Below are positions 9,050 through 16,863 of a stretch of 64,000 nucleotides of DNA, one piece after another. Positions within the stretch are counted from its first letter, which is position 1, and each line of letters opens with the position of its first letter. The stretch lies in NCBI RefSeq assembly GCF_006539565.1, contig NZ_BJNG01000025.1, positions 1-64,000 of the forward strand, given 5' to 3'. This DNA comes from Pseudonocardia hydrocarbonoxydans (GTDB taxonomy: Bacteria; Actinomycetota; Actinomycetes; Mycobacteriales; Pseudonocardiaceae). The position numbers and the translations under genes are program-made. The notes under the pieces are model-generated. The model was not told the origin of the DNA and did not search any database. It saw only the letters and a program-made list of their open reading frames with translations.

Positions 9050-9914
9050 CACGGTCGACATGGCCGGCCGGCTCGTCCTCGGAGTTCCTCGCAGCGGACA
9101 CGGCCGCCGGTGACGGCGTGGCTTGAGCCTGGCCGGTCGGCGACGGCTGGGCGAGTGAGACCCCGAGCAACTGGGTGGTCCGCCCGTCGACGGCGGTGCA
9201 GTAGACGGTGGCGGCCAGCGCGGTGATCCAGGTGGCGGCCGCGACAGTTCCGGTCGGCCAGCACGATCATCCCGGGCCGGGTCGACCCGAGCAGGTGGTG
9301 GGCGTAGCCGAGTTCATGAGTGCGGTCGGTGCCGAACACCGCGTCGATGATCGGGCGGGTGCCACAGGCCACCAGCGCCCGGACCATCGGATAGCCGGTG
9401 GTGGCGCAGCGGCTGCTGCCGCCCTTGCTGAACTCGATCGGGTTGGCCGGGGTGTCGGGGCAGCACAGGATCGGGCCGTCCACCGCAGTGACCAGTCGAC
9501 CCCGCTAGAACACCCCTCGGCGGCCCGCGCGGGCGACACCCACCTGCACGCAACCGGTTCCGCGCCGCCCAGCAGGCGAACAACGCTCGCAGCGGCGCCA
9601 CTCCCACCCGGGCCCGGGCGGCGGCCAACGCGCTCGCGCTCGGGGTGGCCGGGGCGAGCCCGTCCAGGCCCGTGCACAGCCGGGCCCAGAACTGTGGCCA
9701 GCCGATCTTGGTGAACAGACCGCCGGCGAGCAGCAGGTAGACCACTACCTGCGAGGGCGACAACCGTAGCCGCCGCTGCACGCTGCGGGTCTCGGCCAGC
9801 GCGGCGTCGCCCATCTCGAAAGGCACGATCCGGGTCGACTCGCCCAGATGCCCAGGAGCGAAGTACCCGCCGGCCACGGTGACGACCCGGGTGATGACAG
9901 AATCGGCGCTCAGC
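9050..9914 (-). pseudogene. Decayed IS4-family transposase
   Basis: The N-terminal part reads YFAPGHLGESTRIVPFEMGDAALAETR in pieces, followed by QRRLRLSPSQVVVYLLLAGG and a GLDGLAPATPSASALAAARARVGVAPLRALF stretch. That is the N-terminal domain of an actinobacterial IS4-type transposase. The match then shifts frame near 9500. It continues in the other frame as CCPDTPANPIEF ... GYPMVRALVACGTRPIIDAVFG and PGMIVLADRN, the start of the catalytic domain. It then degenerates with no C-terminus. At least two frameshifts or deletions are needed, so the gene is inactive. Terminal inverted repeats were not identified. Confidence 0.8.
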
Positions 9915-10127
9915 GAAGCTCCCGGTAGGTGTCGAGGCAGTCTTGGAGGACCACCTCTCCTACCGGAGCTCCGCTCCCATCTCCGGCAACGACACGCCGC
10001 AACAAGATCCTTGACCAGCAGCAGTGACCGCAACTGAACGGCTTTGAGCCTAGAGGCGCAGGCCCGGACGATCGCAGCGACACCCCACCGAGCGCGAGCA
10101 ACTCCATGGCCATGGCCACGGGTCCGC

Positions 10128-11663
10128 TCAGATCACCGTTACGTCCACCTTGTGCAGGCCGGTGGCGCCCTGCGGGACCACACCCCGCTCGTCGATGATT
10201 TGCCGGCCGCCGTCCTGATCGGTGGCGCGGACGACGAGCTGGGTGACCCCGGCGGTGTTCGGCCGCCAGTCGTGGCTCCACAACGCCCAGGACAGGCGGG
10301 TGCCGGGGTAGGTGATGCGGGCGTCGGTCCAGGTGCGGGCGCCGTCGACGCTGATCTCCACCCGGGCCACGCCGCGGTTGCCGCCGTGCGCGGTGCCGGT
10401 GAGCACCGTGGTGGAGGTGCGTGGGACCTGCGCGCCGGAGGTGAGCGAGGCGATCCGGGACCGGGTGGGGATCTCGAAGTTCGGGCCCCAGCCCTGGGTC
10501 TCGTAGAAGCCCTTGCGCTCCTCGGTCACCAGTTCCACCCGGGTGATCCACTTGAGGCACTTCTCACCGTACATGCCGGGCACGACCAGCCGCGCCGGGA
10601 AGCCGTGCCGGCGCGGGAGGTCGACGCCGTTCATCCCGAAAGCGAGCAGGGTGGTGGGGTCGAGCGCTTTGTCGATCGGGAACGTGTCGGTGTAGCCGTC
10701 GACGGCGGTGAGCAGCACCTCGACGGTGGCGTCGGACGGGCCCGCGGCCGCGATCAGGTCGGCGAGCGGGATGCCGGTCCACATCGCGTTGCTCTCCAGC
10801 CCGTCTCCGACGCCGTTGCTGATGCAGCTCAGCGTCGTCTCCTGGGTGAGCTGGGGCATCGCACGCAGGTCGCCGAGGTTCCAGGTGGTGGGGGTGGCGA
10901 CGGCGCCGTCGATGCCGAAGTTCCAGCGGGACGGGGTGATCCGCGGGTCGATCACGTTCTTGGTGACGGTGTAGAACGCCTCGTTGGCCGTGATCGGGGT
11001 GATGCCCGGGCCGCCGACGCGCAGGCCGTCGTAGGAGAAGGTCGACTCGCGCACCAGCGCCGCGCCGATCCCGCCGGTGGCCGCGGCGAGACCCACCCCG
11101 ACGACCCCGGCCCCGACTCCGCCGAGCACCGCGCGGCGCCCCGGTGACACGGGCCCCGGTGAGGTGGGTGCGGCCGGCCGCGCGGTGAGTACCCGCAGCA
11201 CCACCGCCACTGCTGCACCGAACAGCGCGAACCCGACGACCATGGTGGCGATGGTGATCGCCCGGGCCGGGCCGGGCGTCCATCCACCGTAGTTGGTGGA
11301 CAGGTTCGGCCACAGCACCGCCAGCGCGGCGGCGAGGAACAGCGCGGTGAGGATCACCAGCAGCCGAAGTGGGCGCCGCGACACCACCGCCACCGCGATC
11401 GCGATGACGAAGCCGACCGCTAGCTGCCCGGCCGTCCCGCCGAGGATCCCGGCCTGCTTGAGCCCGTTGTAACCGCCGAAGACCCCGAACAGCCCGAAGA
11501 ACTGGTCGATCGACAGCAGCGGGGCGATCCGGTCGCCGAGCAGCTCGGCGGGCGGGGGGACGCCGAGCCACAGGCGGGCCAGGGCCTGGATCGTGGTGAG
11601 GAGCAGTCCGGCGACGAGGCCGGCCAGCAGTCCGCGACCGGGTGCGGCGAGCGATGAACGCAT
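10128..11663 (-). CDS. Membrane-anchored molybdopterin-dependent oxidoreductase, copy 1
   Basis: 511 aa. Residues 1-205 hold about five hydrophobic segments. A twin arginine (PGRRAVLGG, residues 176-177) lies just before the last one. A sulfite-oxidase-fold molybdopterin domain follows, with the metal-ligating Cys in TTLSCISNGVGD (C280), MNGVDLPRRHGFPARLVVPGMYGEKCLKWI and a C-terminal dimerisation-like Ig fold (GVARVEISVDGARTWTDA). The active site is predicted outside the membrane. The architecture is like the Streptomyces proteins with five helices that use both Sec and Tat. The electron donor and substrate are unknown. A paralogue lies at 30479-32095. Confidence 0.88.
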   Translation of the reverse strand: MRSSLAAPGRGLLAGLVAGLLLTTIQALARLWLGVPPPAELLGDRIAPLLSIDQFFGLFGVFGGYNGLKQAGILGGTAGQLAVGFVIAIAVAVVSRRPLRLLVILTALFLAAALAVLWPNLSTNYGGWTPGPARAITIATMVVGFALFGAAVAVVLRVLTARPAAPTSPGPVSPGRRAVLGGVGAGVVGVGLAAATGGIGAALVRESTFSYDGLRVGGPGITPITANEAFYTVTKNVIDPRITPSRWNFGIDGAVATPTTWNLGDLRAMPQLTQETTLSCISNGVGDGLESNAMWTGIPLADLIAAAGPSDATVEVLLTAVDGYTDTFPIDKALDPTTLLAFGMNGVDLPRRHGFPARLVVPGMYGEKCLKWITRVELVTEERKGFYETQGWGPNFEIPTRSRIASLTSGAQVPRTSTTVLTGTAHGGNRGVARVEISVDGARTWTDARITYPGTRLSWALWSHDWRPNTAGVTQLVVRATDQDGGRQIIDERGVVPQGATGLHKVDVTVI

Positions 11664-12214
11664 GTGACCGACCGTAGGCGTCCGGCCGGATCCCCCGGTC
11701 CGATCCGATTGGACCGTCAGGGACCGGTAAGGGGTACGGTCAGCGGCAGCCGCACCTGCACCCGCTAGCCCAGCCGGTGGTTGCGCACGGGGCTCGCCTC
11801 GACGAGCCCCTCCGCGATGGACAGCCCGAGTCTGCCGCGAGACTCGTCGTCGGAAGCTCGCCGGAGGACATCAGCGAGGTCGACGTCGACTACCGGCTCC
11901 GCACCGGGGGAAGTCCGAGGTATCCGGCTCGGTGCGCGGCACCCTGAGCGCGGCGCACGCGGCAGCGCTGGTCGCGGATGCCCCACCTCCCGCGACGACA
12001 TCGGGATCCGCACACCCCTGCGCCGCGGCGATCTGCGGGTGACCATGCCGATTCGCAGCACGGCAGGAGTCACACGTGCAGCTGCTTGGCCCGCGTGGCC
12101 GACGGGCTCGACACGGTGCCCGACGAGGGGTCACGCGGTGGCAGCCACCCCCATTCGGCTGTCGTGCGGTCTGCGGTGGGGCTCTGCCTTGTTTGCCTCG
12201 ACTGCTCGCGATGG
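11664..12214 (-). pseudogene. Intergenic region with a histidine-kinase C-terminal remnant
   Basis: No intact gene is supported in these 551 bases. On the minus strand around 11765-11870 the frame reads DLADVLRRASDDESRGRLGLSIAEGLVEA. This resembles the GTGLGLSIARGLVEA ATP-binding block of sensor kinases. Just downstream, in another frame, comes VQVRLPLT, like the end of such a domain. This fits a frameshifted remnant of a sensor kinase 3' end. The rest, about 11880-12214, shows nothing recognisable. Confidence 0.4.
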
Positions 12215-13342
12215 TCAGTGGCCCGGGCCCGGGCTGCCCGAGTTGGTCGTGATGCCGTAGCGCTCCTCGATCCGACCGAACTTCCAGATCGCCAACGCGA
12301 CGAGCCAGGTCATCACGAACAGGGCGACGACGGTGTAGCCGACGTAGTTGAGGTCGAGGGTGCCGATGGCGGCCAGCGGGCCGGTGTCGATGCCGAGCTT
12401 CTCCGTGAGCAGCCCGATCAGCAGGATGACGCCGACGACCAGCGCGACGATGACGGAGAGCACGGTGACGGTCAGGTTGTAGAAGACCTTCCGGACGGGT
12501 TTGAGGAATGCCCAGCCGTAGGCGCGGGCCATGAAGATGCCGTCGGCGGTGTCGAACAGGCTCATTCCGGCGGCGAAGAGCACGGGCAGGACGAGGATGG
12601 CGTACCAGGGCAGGGTGAGCGCGGAGCCGGCGGCGAGCACGAGCAGGGCGACCTGGGTGGCGGTGTCGAAGCCCAGTCCCATGAGCAGCCCGACCGGGTA
12701 CATGTGCCAGGGCTTGCTGACCCGGCGCATCACCCGGCCGAGCAGCCGGGCCAGGAAGCCGCGGTTGTGCAGCTGGCGCTCCAGCTCGGCCTCGTCGAGT
12801 TCGCCGGTGCGCATCCGGCGGAACACCCGGGCGATACCGATCACGGCGAACAGGTTCATCAGCCCGATCAGGATGAGGAACACCCCGGCCACGATGGTGC
12901 CGATCAGCCCCAGGGTCTGCTGGAGCTGGGAGTTCTCGTCCTGGACCGGGCCGGCGAGCACGCCGACCCCCACAGCAAGTAGCAGCGACAGCCCGAACAC
13001 CACGCTGGAGTGGCCCAGGGAGAACCAGAAGCCGGTGCCGAGCGCGGGCTTGCCCTCGCCGACCAGCTTGCGGGTGGTGTTGTCGATCGCGGCGATGTGG
13101 TCGGCGTCGAAGGCGTGGCGCACCCCGAGCAGGAACGCGGTCAACCCCAGGCCCACCCCGAACGCCCCGGTGCTGCCCAGCGCCAGGTTCTGCGGGGCGA
13201 TCACCAGGACCAGCACGCCCCAGCCCACGACGTTGAGCAGCAGGACGAACCCGACCATGCCGAGGATGGACACCTTGTCGGCCCGGCCCCACCGGGCGGC
13301 GGCGCGTGTGGTGGCCACCGGGGGCGCGATCGTGTCACTCAT
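12215..13342 (-). CDS. NiCoT-family nickel/cobalt permease
   Basis: 375 aa, eight predicted helices. All NiCoT signatures are present: RHAFDADHIAAIDNTTRKL in helix 2, GFWFSLGHSSVVF, LLMGLGFDTATQ and AGMSLFDTADGIFM. The histidine/aspartate motif in helix 2 forms the metal selectivity site of the family. The protein imports Ni2+ and/or Co2+; selectivity cannot be told from sequence. The start ATG at 13340-13342 follows MSDTIAPP. A Nur-like dyad 30 bases upstream suggests nickel-responsive control. Confidence 0.93.
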   Translation of the reverse strand: MSDTIAPPVATTRAAARWGRADKVSILGMVGFVLLLNVVGWGVLVLVIAPQNLALGSTGAFGVGLGLTAFLLGVRHAFDADHIAAIDNTTRKLVGEGKPALGTGFWFSLGHSSVVFGLSLLLAVGVGVLAGPVQDENSQLQQTLGLIGTIVAGVFLILIGLMNLFAVIGIARVFRRMRTGELDEAELERQLHNRGFLARLLGRVMRRVSKPWHMYPVGLLMGLGFDTATQVALLVLAAGSALTLPWYAILVLPVLFAAGMSLFDTADGIFMARAYGWAFLKPVRKVFYNLTVTVLSVIVALVVGVILLIGLLTEKLGIDTGPLAAIGTLDLNYVGYTVVALFVMTWLVALAIWKFGRIEERYGITTNSGSPGPGH

Positions 13343-13371
13343 GCTCCCAACTATCCGACATCAGATGGCCG

Positions 13372-13388
13372 TTGCATAGATCGTGCGA
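13372..13388 (-). promoter_or_regulatory. Candidate Nur-type nickel operator
   Basis: TTGCAT-AGATC-GTGCGA has the TTGCAA-N5-TTGCAA layout described for the Streptomyces nickel uptake regulator, with most conserved positions kept. It lies 30 bases upstream of the Ni/Co permease start, a position suited to repression. A chance match is possible at this length. Confidence 0.35.
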
Positions 13389-13707
13389 TAAAGCGGGCGA
13401 GGCGATGCCCGCCAACCGCGCTGCTGTACACCCCCAGCAACACCGCGCCCGCGCCCGATCGGGACACGTCATCGTCATCGCGAGGCGGTTCGACAGTGAC
13501 AACTCAGCTCGTGAACCCGCGGCCGCCCCACGATGTCGAACCGACCGACGACCGCCACACCTCCCGTCGGAAACGCCTTCGCCGACGCTCGACGAGCAGC
13601 GTTCGTCTGATTCGTCCTTTAAACACCCTTTACCTCCGGCCAACCGTTCGAGTACCCGGGGTCCCGAGTGTCACGATGTATCAGGACATTCCACCTGGAG
13701 GCGCACC
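13389..13707. other. Divergent intergenic region upstream of bldC
   Basis: No gene is supported. It contains the window's most AT-rich short stretch, around 13614-13632 (CCTTTAAACACCCTTTACC), which may be part of the bldC promoter or a regulator site. Open frames crossing it have no convincing start. Confidence 0.45.
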
Positions 13708-13926
13708 ATGGCAGCACCGACGAGCAGCGACGAGAGACTCCTCACCCCCGGCGAGGTCGCGAGCCTGTTCCGCGTCGACCCCAAGACCGTCACGCGCTGG
13801 GCCTCGGCCGGCCGGATCGGCTCGATCCGCACCCCCGGCGGGCACCGCCGGTTCCGCGAGTCCGAGGTCCGGAGCCTGCTGGCCGACCTCACCAGCGAGG
13901 CCACCCTCCCCGTCGCGCACGGCTGA
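13708..13926 (+). CDS. bldC: BldC-like MerR-family developmental regulator
   Basis: 72 aa, essentially only a winged helix-turn-helix: LLTPGEVASLFRVDPKTVTRW, then the GRIGSIRTPGGHRRFRESEV wing. This is the BldC signature and length (Streptomyces BldC is 68 aa). BldC binds direct repeats cooperatively and controls entry into development in Streptomyces; that role is inferred here. ATG 13708 has GGAGGCGCACC directly upstream. The longer upstream open frame is spurious. Confidence 0.93.
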   Translation: MAAPTSSDERLLTPGEVASLFRVDPKTVTRWASAGRIGSIRTPGGHRRFRESEVRSLLADLTSEATLPVAHG

Positions 13927-13995
13927 GCACCCACCCACCGGCTTCACTCCCGTCACGCCCCACCTCCGCTAACCTCGACGGTGGAGGTGGTAGCC

Positions 13996-14205
13996 ATGCT
14001 GTTCTTCATCGCGTTCGTCGGCGCCGCGATCATCGCTCTGGTGCTCTGGAAGGCGATGAGCACCGTGCGCGGTGACGCTCCGCCCACCGGAGAGCGGGCC
14101 GTCCCCGGCCCGGCGCGCCCACGCGTCAGCGGGCCGGACGACGACCCCGATTTCCTGCGCCAGCTCGACGAGCGGGTCCGGCGCCAGGACGACCCGCCGG
14201 CCTGA
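13996..14205 (+). CDS. Small single-span membrane protein
   Basis: 69 aa: an N-terminal hydrophobic helix (MLFFIAFVGAAIIALVLWK), then a hydrophilic tail ending PDFLRQLDERVRRQDDPP. The ATG at 13996 is preceded by GGAGGTGG, a near-ideal ribosome binding site that decides the start over an in-frame GTG at 13981. It follows bldC by 69 bases and is convergent with the ParA-like gene. Function unknown. Confidence 0.75.
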   Translation: MLFFIAFVGAAIIALVLWKAMSTVRGDAPPTGERAVPGPARPRVSGPDDDPDFLRQLDERVRRQDDPPA

Positions 14206-14206
14206 G

Positions 14207-15868
14207 TCACCCGCTGCTGTGGGCCGACGCGAACGCGTCGGCCACGGCGGCGGCCAGCTCCAGCAACGCCAGCCGCGTCTCCGGCTCCAGCCGGTCCAGA
14301 TCGACCTCCGCGCCCTCCTGCAGGTGCGCGTCGAAGGGGATCCGCACGACGGCCCGGCAGCGGGCCGCGAAGTGCTCCGCCACCCGGTCCAGATCCACCC
14401 CGCCCGACGCCCGGCTCACGTTGTTGACCACCGCCACCGCGTTGCGCACGAGGTCCTGGTGGCCGTGCGCGTCGAGCCAGTCCATCGTGGCCGACGCGCT
14501 GCGCGCCCCGTCGATGGAGCTGGACGACACGATGATCAGCTGGTCGGCCACGCCCAGCACGCCGTACATGGCCGAGTGCATCAGTCCGGTGCCGCAGTCG
14601 GTGAGGACGATGTTGTAGAAGTGCTCGAGCAGGTTGACGGTGCGACGGTAGTCGTCCTCGCTGAACGCCTCCGACACCGCCGGGTCCTGCTCGCTGGCCA
14701 GCACCTCCAGCCGCGACGCCCCCTGCGAGGTGTACGCCCGGACGTCGGTGTAGCGGCGGACGCGCTGGGCGTCGCGCAGCAGGTTGCGCACGGTGGCGCT
14801 GGTCTCCAGCGGGATCTTCTGGCTCAGCGTGCCGCGGTCGGGGTTGGCGTCGACGGCCACCACGCGGTCGCCGCGCAGCGACGCGAACGTGGCCCCGAGC
14901 GTGGCCGTCATCGTGGTCTTGCCGACACCGCCCTTGAGGCTCAGCACCCCGATCTTGTAGCAGCCCAGCAACGGCTGGTTGACGCGCACGGTGAGCTCGC
15001 GGCGGCGGATGTCGAGCGGGCTCTCGCCCGGGTTGATGAGCCGGCCGGACAGGACGTAGACGAGCCGGCGCCAGCCCGACTGCGGCGGCCGCTTGGTGGG
15101 GCGCAGCAGCCGCGCCGAGGACAGGTCGGGCTGCTCGGGGTTGCGCGCCTGCTGGGCCTCCTGCGCAGCGACGGCGCCCGGGTCGGTCCAGCGCGGGGCC
15201 CCGCGCGGCGGGGTCCGCTGGCCCGCCTCGGACTCGCCGGACGGGCCGGGGCGCATCGGGGGCCGCGGGGGCCGGGGCGGCTCCGGGAGCGGAACCACGG
15301 GGCCGGGGCGGTCGTCGACGGGCGGTCCGGCGTGGCGGGCGTCGGCCGTCCACCCGTCACCGGCGCGGGGGGCCACGACCCGCGGGTCGACAGCACGCGG
15401 GTCGGCACGGGGATCGACGGCACGCCGGTCGACGGCACGAGGATCAGCGTGCGGGTCGGCGGCGCGCGGGTCGACGGCACGGGAGTCGACCCCACGCGGG
15501 TCCGCCGTGCGCGCCTCGGGAACGCGGGCCTCCGGCACCCCACCGTGCGACGCACCCGTACCGCGGGCCGGACCGGTGTCGACGGGCGTCCGCGCGCTCG
15601 CCGCCCGGCCCCGCTCGGCCCAGGCCGCGACGTCGTCGTCGAACTCCTCGAGACGGTGGGCCGGGGGGCGCAGGGGCAGCGACGCGTCACCCGCCGGCGC
15701 GTCGGGCTCCTCCCCCGGCGGGGGCTCGGGCGGCGAGGGCGGCTGTACCGGCGCCACGTACGGGCGGGTCTTGCGGGGCGTCGTCGACGCACCCCACTGC
15801 TCACGGACGTACCGGCCGACGGAGCCGTCGGGGTAGTCCGCGTCGTTCTCGGAATCACGCTCCGTCAT
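14207..15868 (-). CDS. MinD/ParA-type ATPase with long disordered N-terminus
   Basis: 553 aa. Residues 1-285 are Pro/Arg/Asp-rich, with a degenerate ADPRAVD-type repeat (encoded about 15380-15510). The C-terminal half is a P-loop ATPase with deviant Walker A GVLSLKGGVGKTTMTATLG, VVAVDANPDRGTLSQK and a late NIVLTDCGTGLMHSAMYG block. The layout resembles mycobacterial EspI (Rv3876), but no type VII secretion genes are nearby, so that role is not claimed. ATG 15868 (MTERDSEND) was chosen; longer frames run into the intergenic region upstream. The gene stands alone between bldC and the cytochrome c genes. Confidence 0.85.
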   Translation of the reverse strand: MTERDSENDADYPDGSVGRYVREQWGASTTPRKTRPYVAPVQPPSPPEPPPGEEPDAPAGDASLPLRPPAHRLEEFDDDVAAWAERGRAASARTPVDTGPARGTGASHGGVPEARVPEARTADPRGVDSRAVDPRAADPHADPRAVDRRAVDPRADPRAVDPRVVAPRAGDGWTADARHAGPPVDDRPGPVVPLPEPPRPPRPPMRPGPSGESEAGQRTPPRGAPRWTDPGAVAAQEAQQARNPEQPDLSSARLLRPTKRPPQSGWRRLVYVLSGRLINPGESPLDIRRRELTVRVNQPLLGCYKIGVLSLKGGVGKTTMTATLGATFASLRGDRVVAVDANPDRGTLSQKIPLETSATVRNLLRDAQRVRRYTDVRAYTSQGASRLEVLASEQDPAVSEAFSEDDYRRTVNLLEHFYNIVLTDCGTGLMHSAMYGVLGVADQLIIVSSSSIDGARSASATMDWLDAHGHQDLVRNAVAVVNNVSRASGGVDLDRVAEHFAARCRAVVRIPFDAHLQEGAEVDLDRLEPETRLALLELAAAVADAFASAHSSG

Positions 15869-15978
15869 CAACGCTTCCCGCCGAGCCCGTCGTTCCGACC
15901 GCTGGTCCCCGTCACGGGGGCCGACGGTAGTCGCGTCGCCGCCCGCGGTCGAGGCGCGTACGGGTGGCCTCGCCGCGA

Positions 15979-16863
15979 TCAGCCCAGACCGGCGTAGGAG
16001 TGCAGGCCCGCGACCACCATGTTGATGAAGAACAGGTTGAACAGCACGGTGGCGAACCCGGCCACGTTGATCCAGGCCGCACGGGTGGCGCGCCACCCCG
16101 CGGTGGCCCGGGCGTGCAGGTAGGCCGCGTAGATCACCCAGGAGACGAACGCGACGGTCTCCTTGGGGTCCCAGCCCCAGAACCGGCCCCACGCCGCCTC
16201 GGCCCAGATCGCCCCGGCGATGACGGCGAAGGTGAACAGCGGGAACGCGATGATCGTGACGCGGTAGGCGAGGCGGTCGAGCACGTCGGAGGACGGGAGG
16301 CGGTCGGTCAGCCATCCGGCGCCGCGCACCAGGAACAGCACGCTCGCCACGCCGGGCACCAGCAGCAGCCCCGACGAGATCGTGATCGTGGTGACGTGGA
16401 TCACGAGCCAGTACGACTGCAGCGCGGGCACGACCGGCGCGGCCTGGGCGTAGAGGACGGTGCCGGCGAGGAACAGCAGCACCACGACCGGCAGCAGGAC
16501 GAACGGGCCGACCGCGCGCGTGACCGGCGAGCGGCGCAGCATCACCAGCCACCCGACGACCGCGGCCAGGCAGATCGCCGAGGTGAACTCGTACATGTTG
16601 CCCAGCGGCCAGCGCTGCGCGGCGATCCCGCGCGCGACGATCGAGGCGGTGTGCAGCGCCGCGCCCAGCACCGTGAGCGAGACGGCCATGCGCGCGTAGC
16701 GCTCACCGCGCGCCGGCCGCTCGACGGTGTCCGGCCCACCGGCGCCGACCAGCACGGGCTTCGCGGAGCGCGCGACCGCGAACTCCGCGGCGTGCAGCAC
16801 CATCGCCAGCACGTAGACGCCGACGGCGGCCATGAACAGGAGGTCGCTGTACTGAGCGAGCAT
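15979..16863 (-). CDS. ccsB: Cytochrome c maturation protein CcsB/CcsA-type
   Basis: 294 aa integral membrane protein of system II cytochrome c biogenesis, which with ResB delivers and ligates heme to apocytochromes. The WWD-like signature is AWGRFWGWDPKETVAFVSW (about residues 218-236). Conserved histidines occur in HAAEF, LVIHVTTI and GLHSYAGLG. About eight helices are predicted. The ATG overlaps the resB stop by one base (TGATG), so translation is coupled. The last gene of the ccdA-resB-ccsB run. Confidence 0.94.
   Translation of the reverse strand: MLAQYSDLLFMAAVGVYVLAMVLHAAEFAVARSAKPVLVGAGGPDTVERPARGERYARMAVSLTVLGAALHTASIVARGIAAQRWPLGNMYEFTSAICLAAVVGWLVMLRRSPVTRAVGPFVLLPVVVLLFLAGTVLYAQAAPVVPALQSYWLVIHVTTITISSGLLLVPGVASVLFLVRGAGWLTDRLPSSDVLDRLAYRVTIIAFPLFTFAVIAGAIWAEAAWGRFWGWDPKETVAFVSWVIYAAYLHARATAGWRATRAAWINVAGFATVLFNLFFINMVVAGLHSYAGLG

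Noticed and set aside
10044-11147. Plus-strand 367-codon frame across the molybdopterin oxidoreductase
   Set aside because: Shadow of the real minus-strand gene: low complexity, Gly/Asp/Arg/Val-rich, no domain.
13343-13500. Cobalamin or NiCo riboswitch upstream of the Ni/Co permease
   Set aside because: No conserved riboswitch boxes were recognised in the short leader; a protein operator is a simpler explanation.
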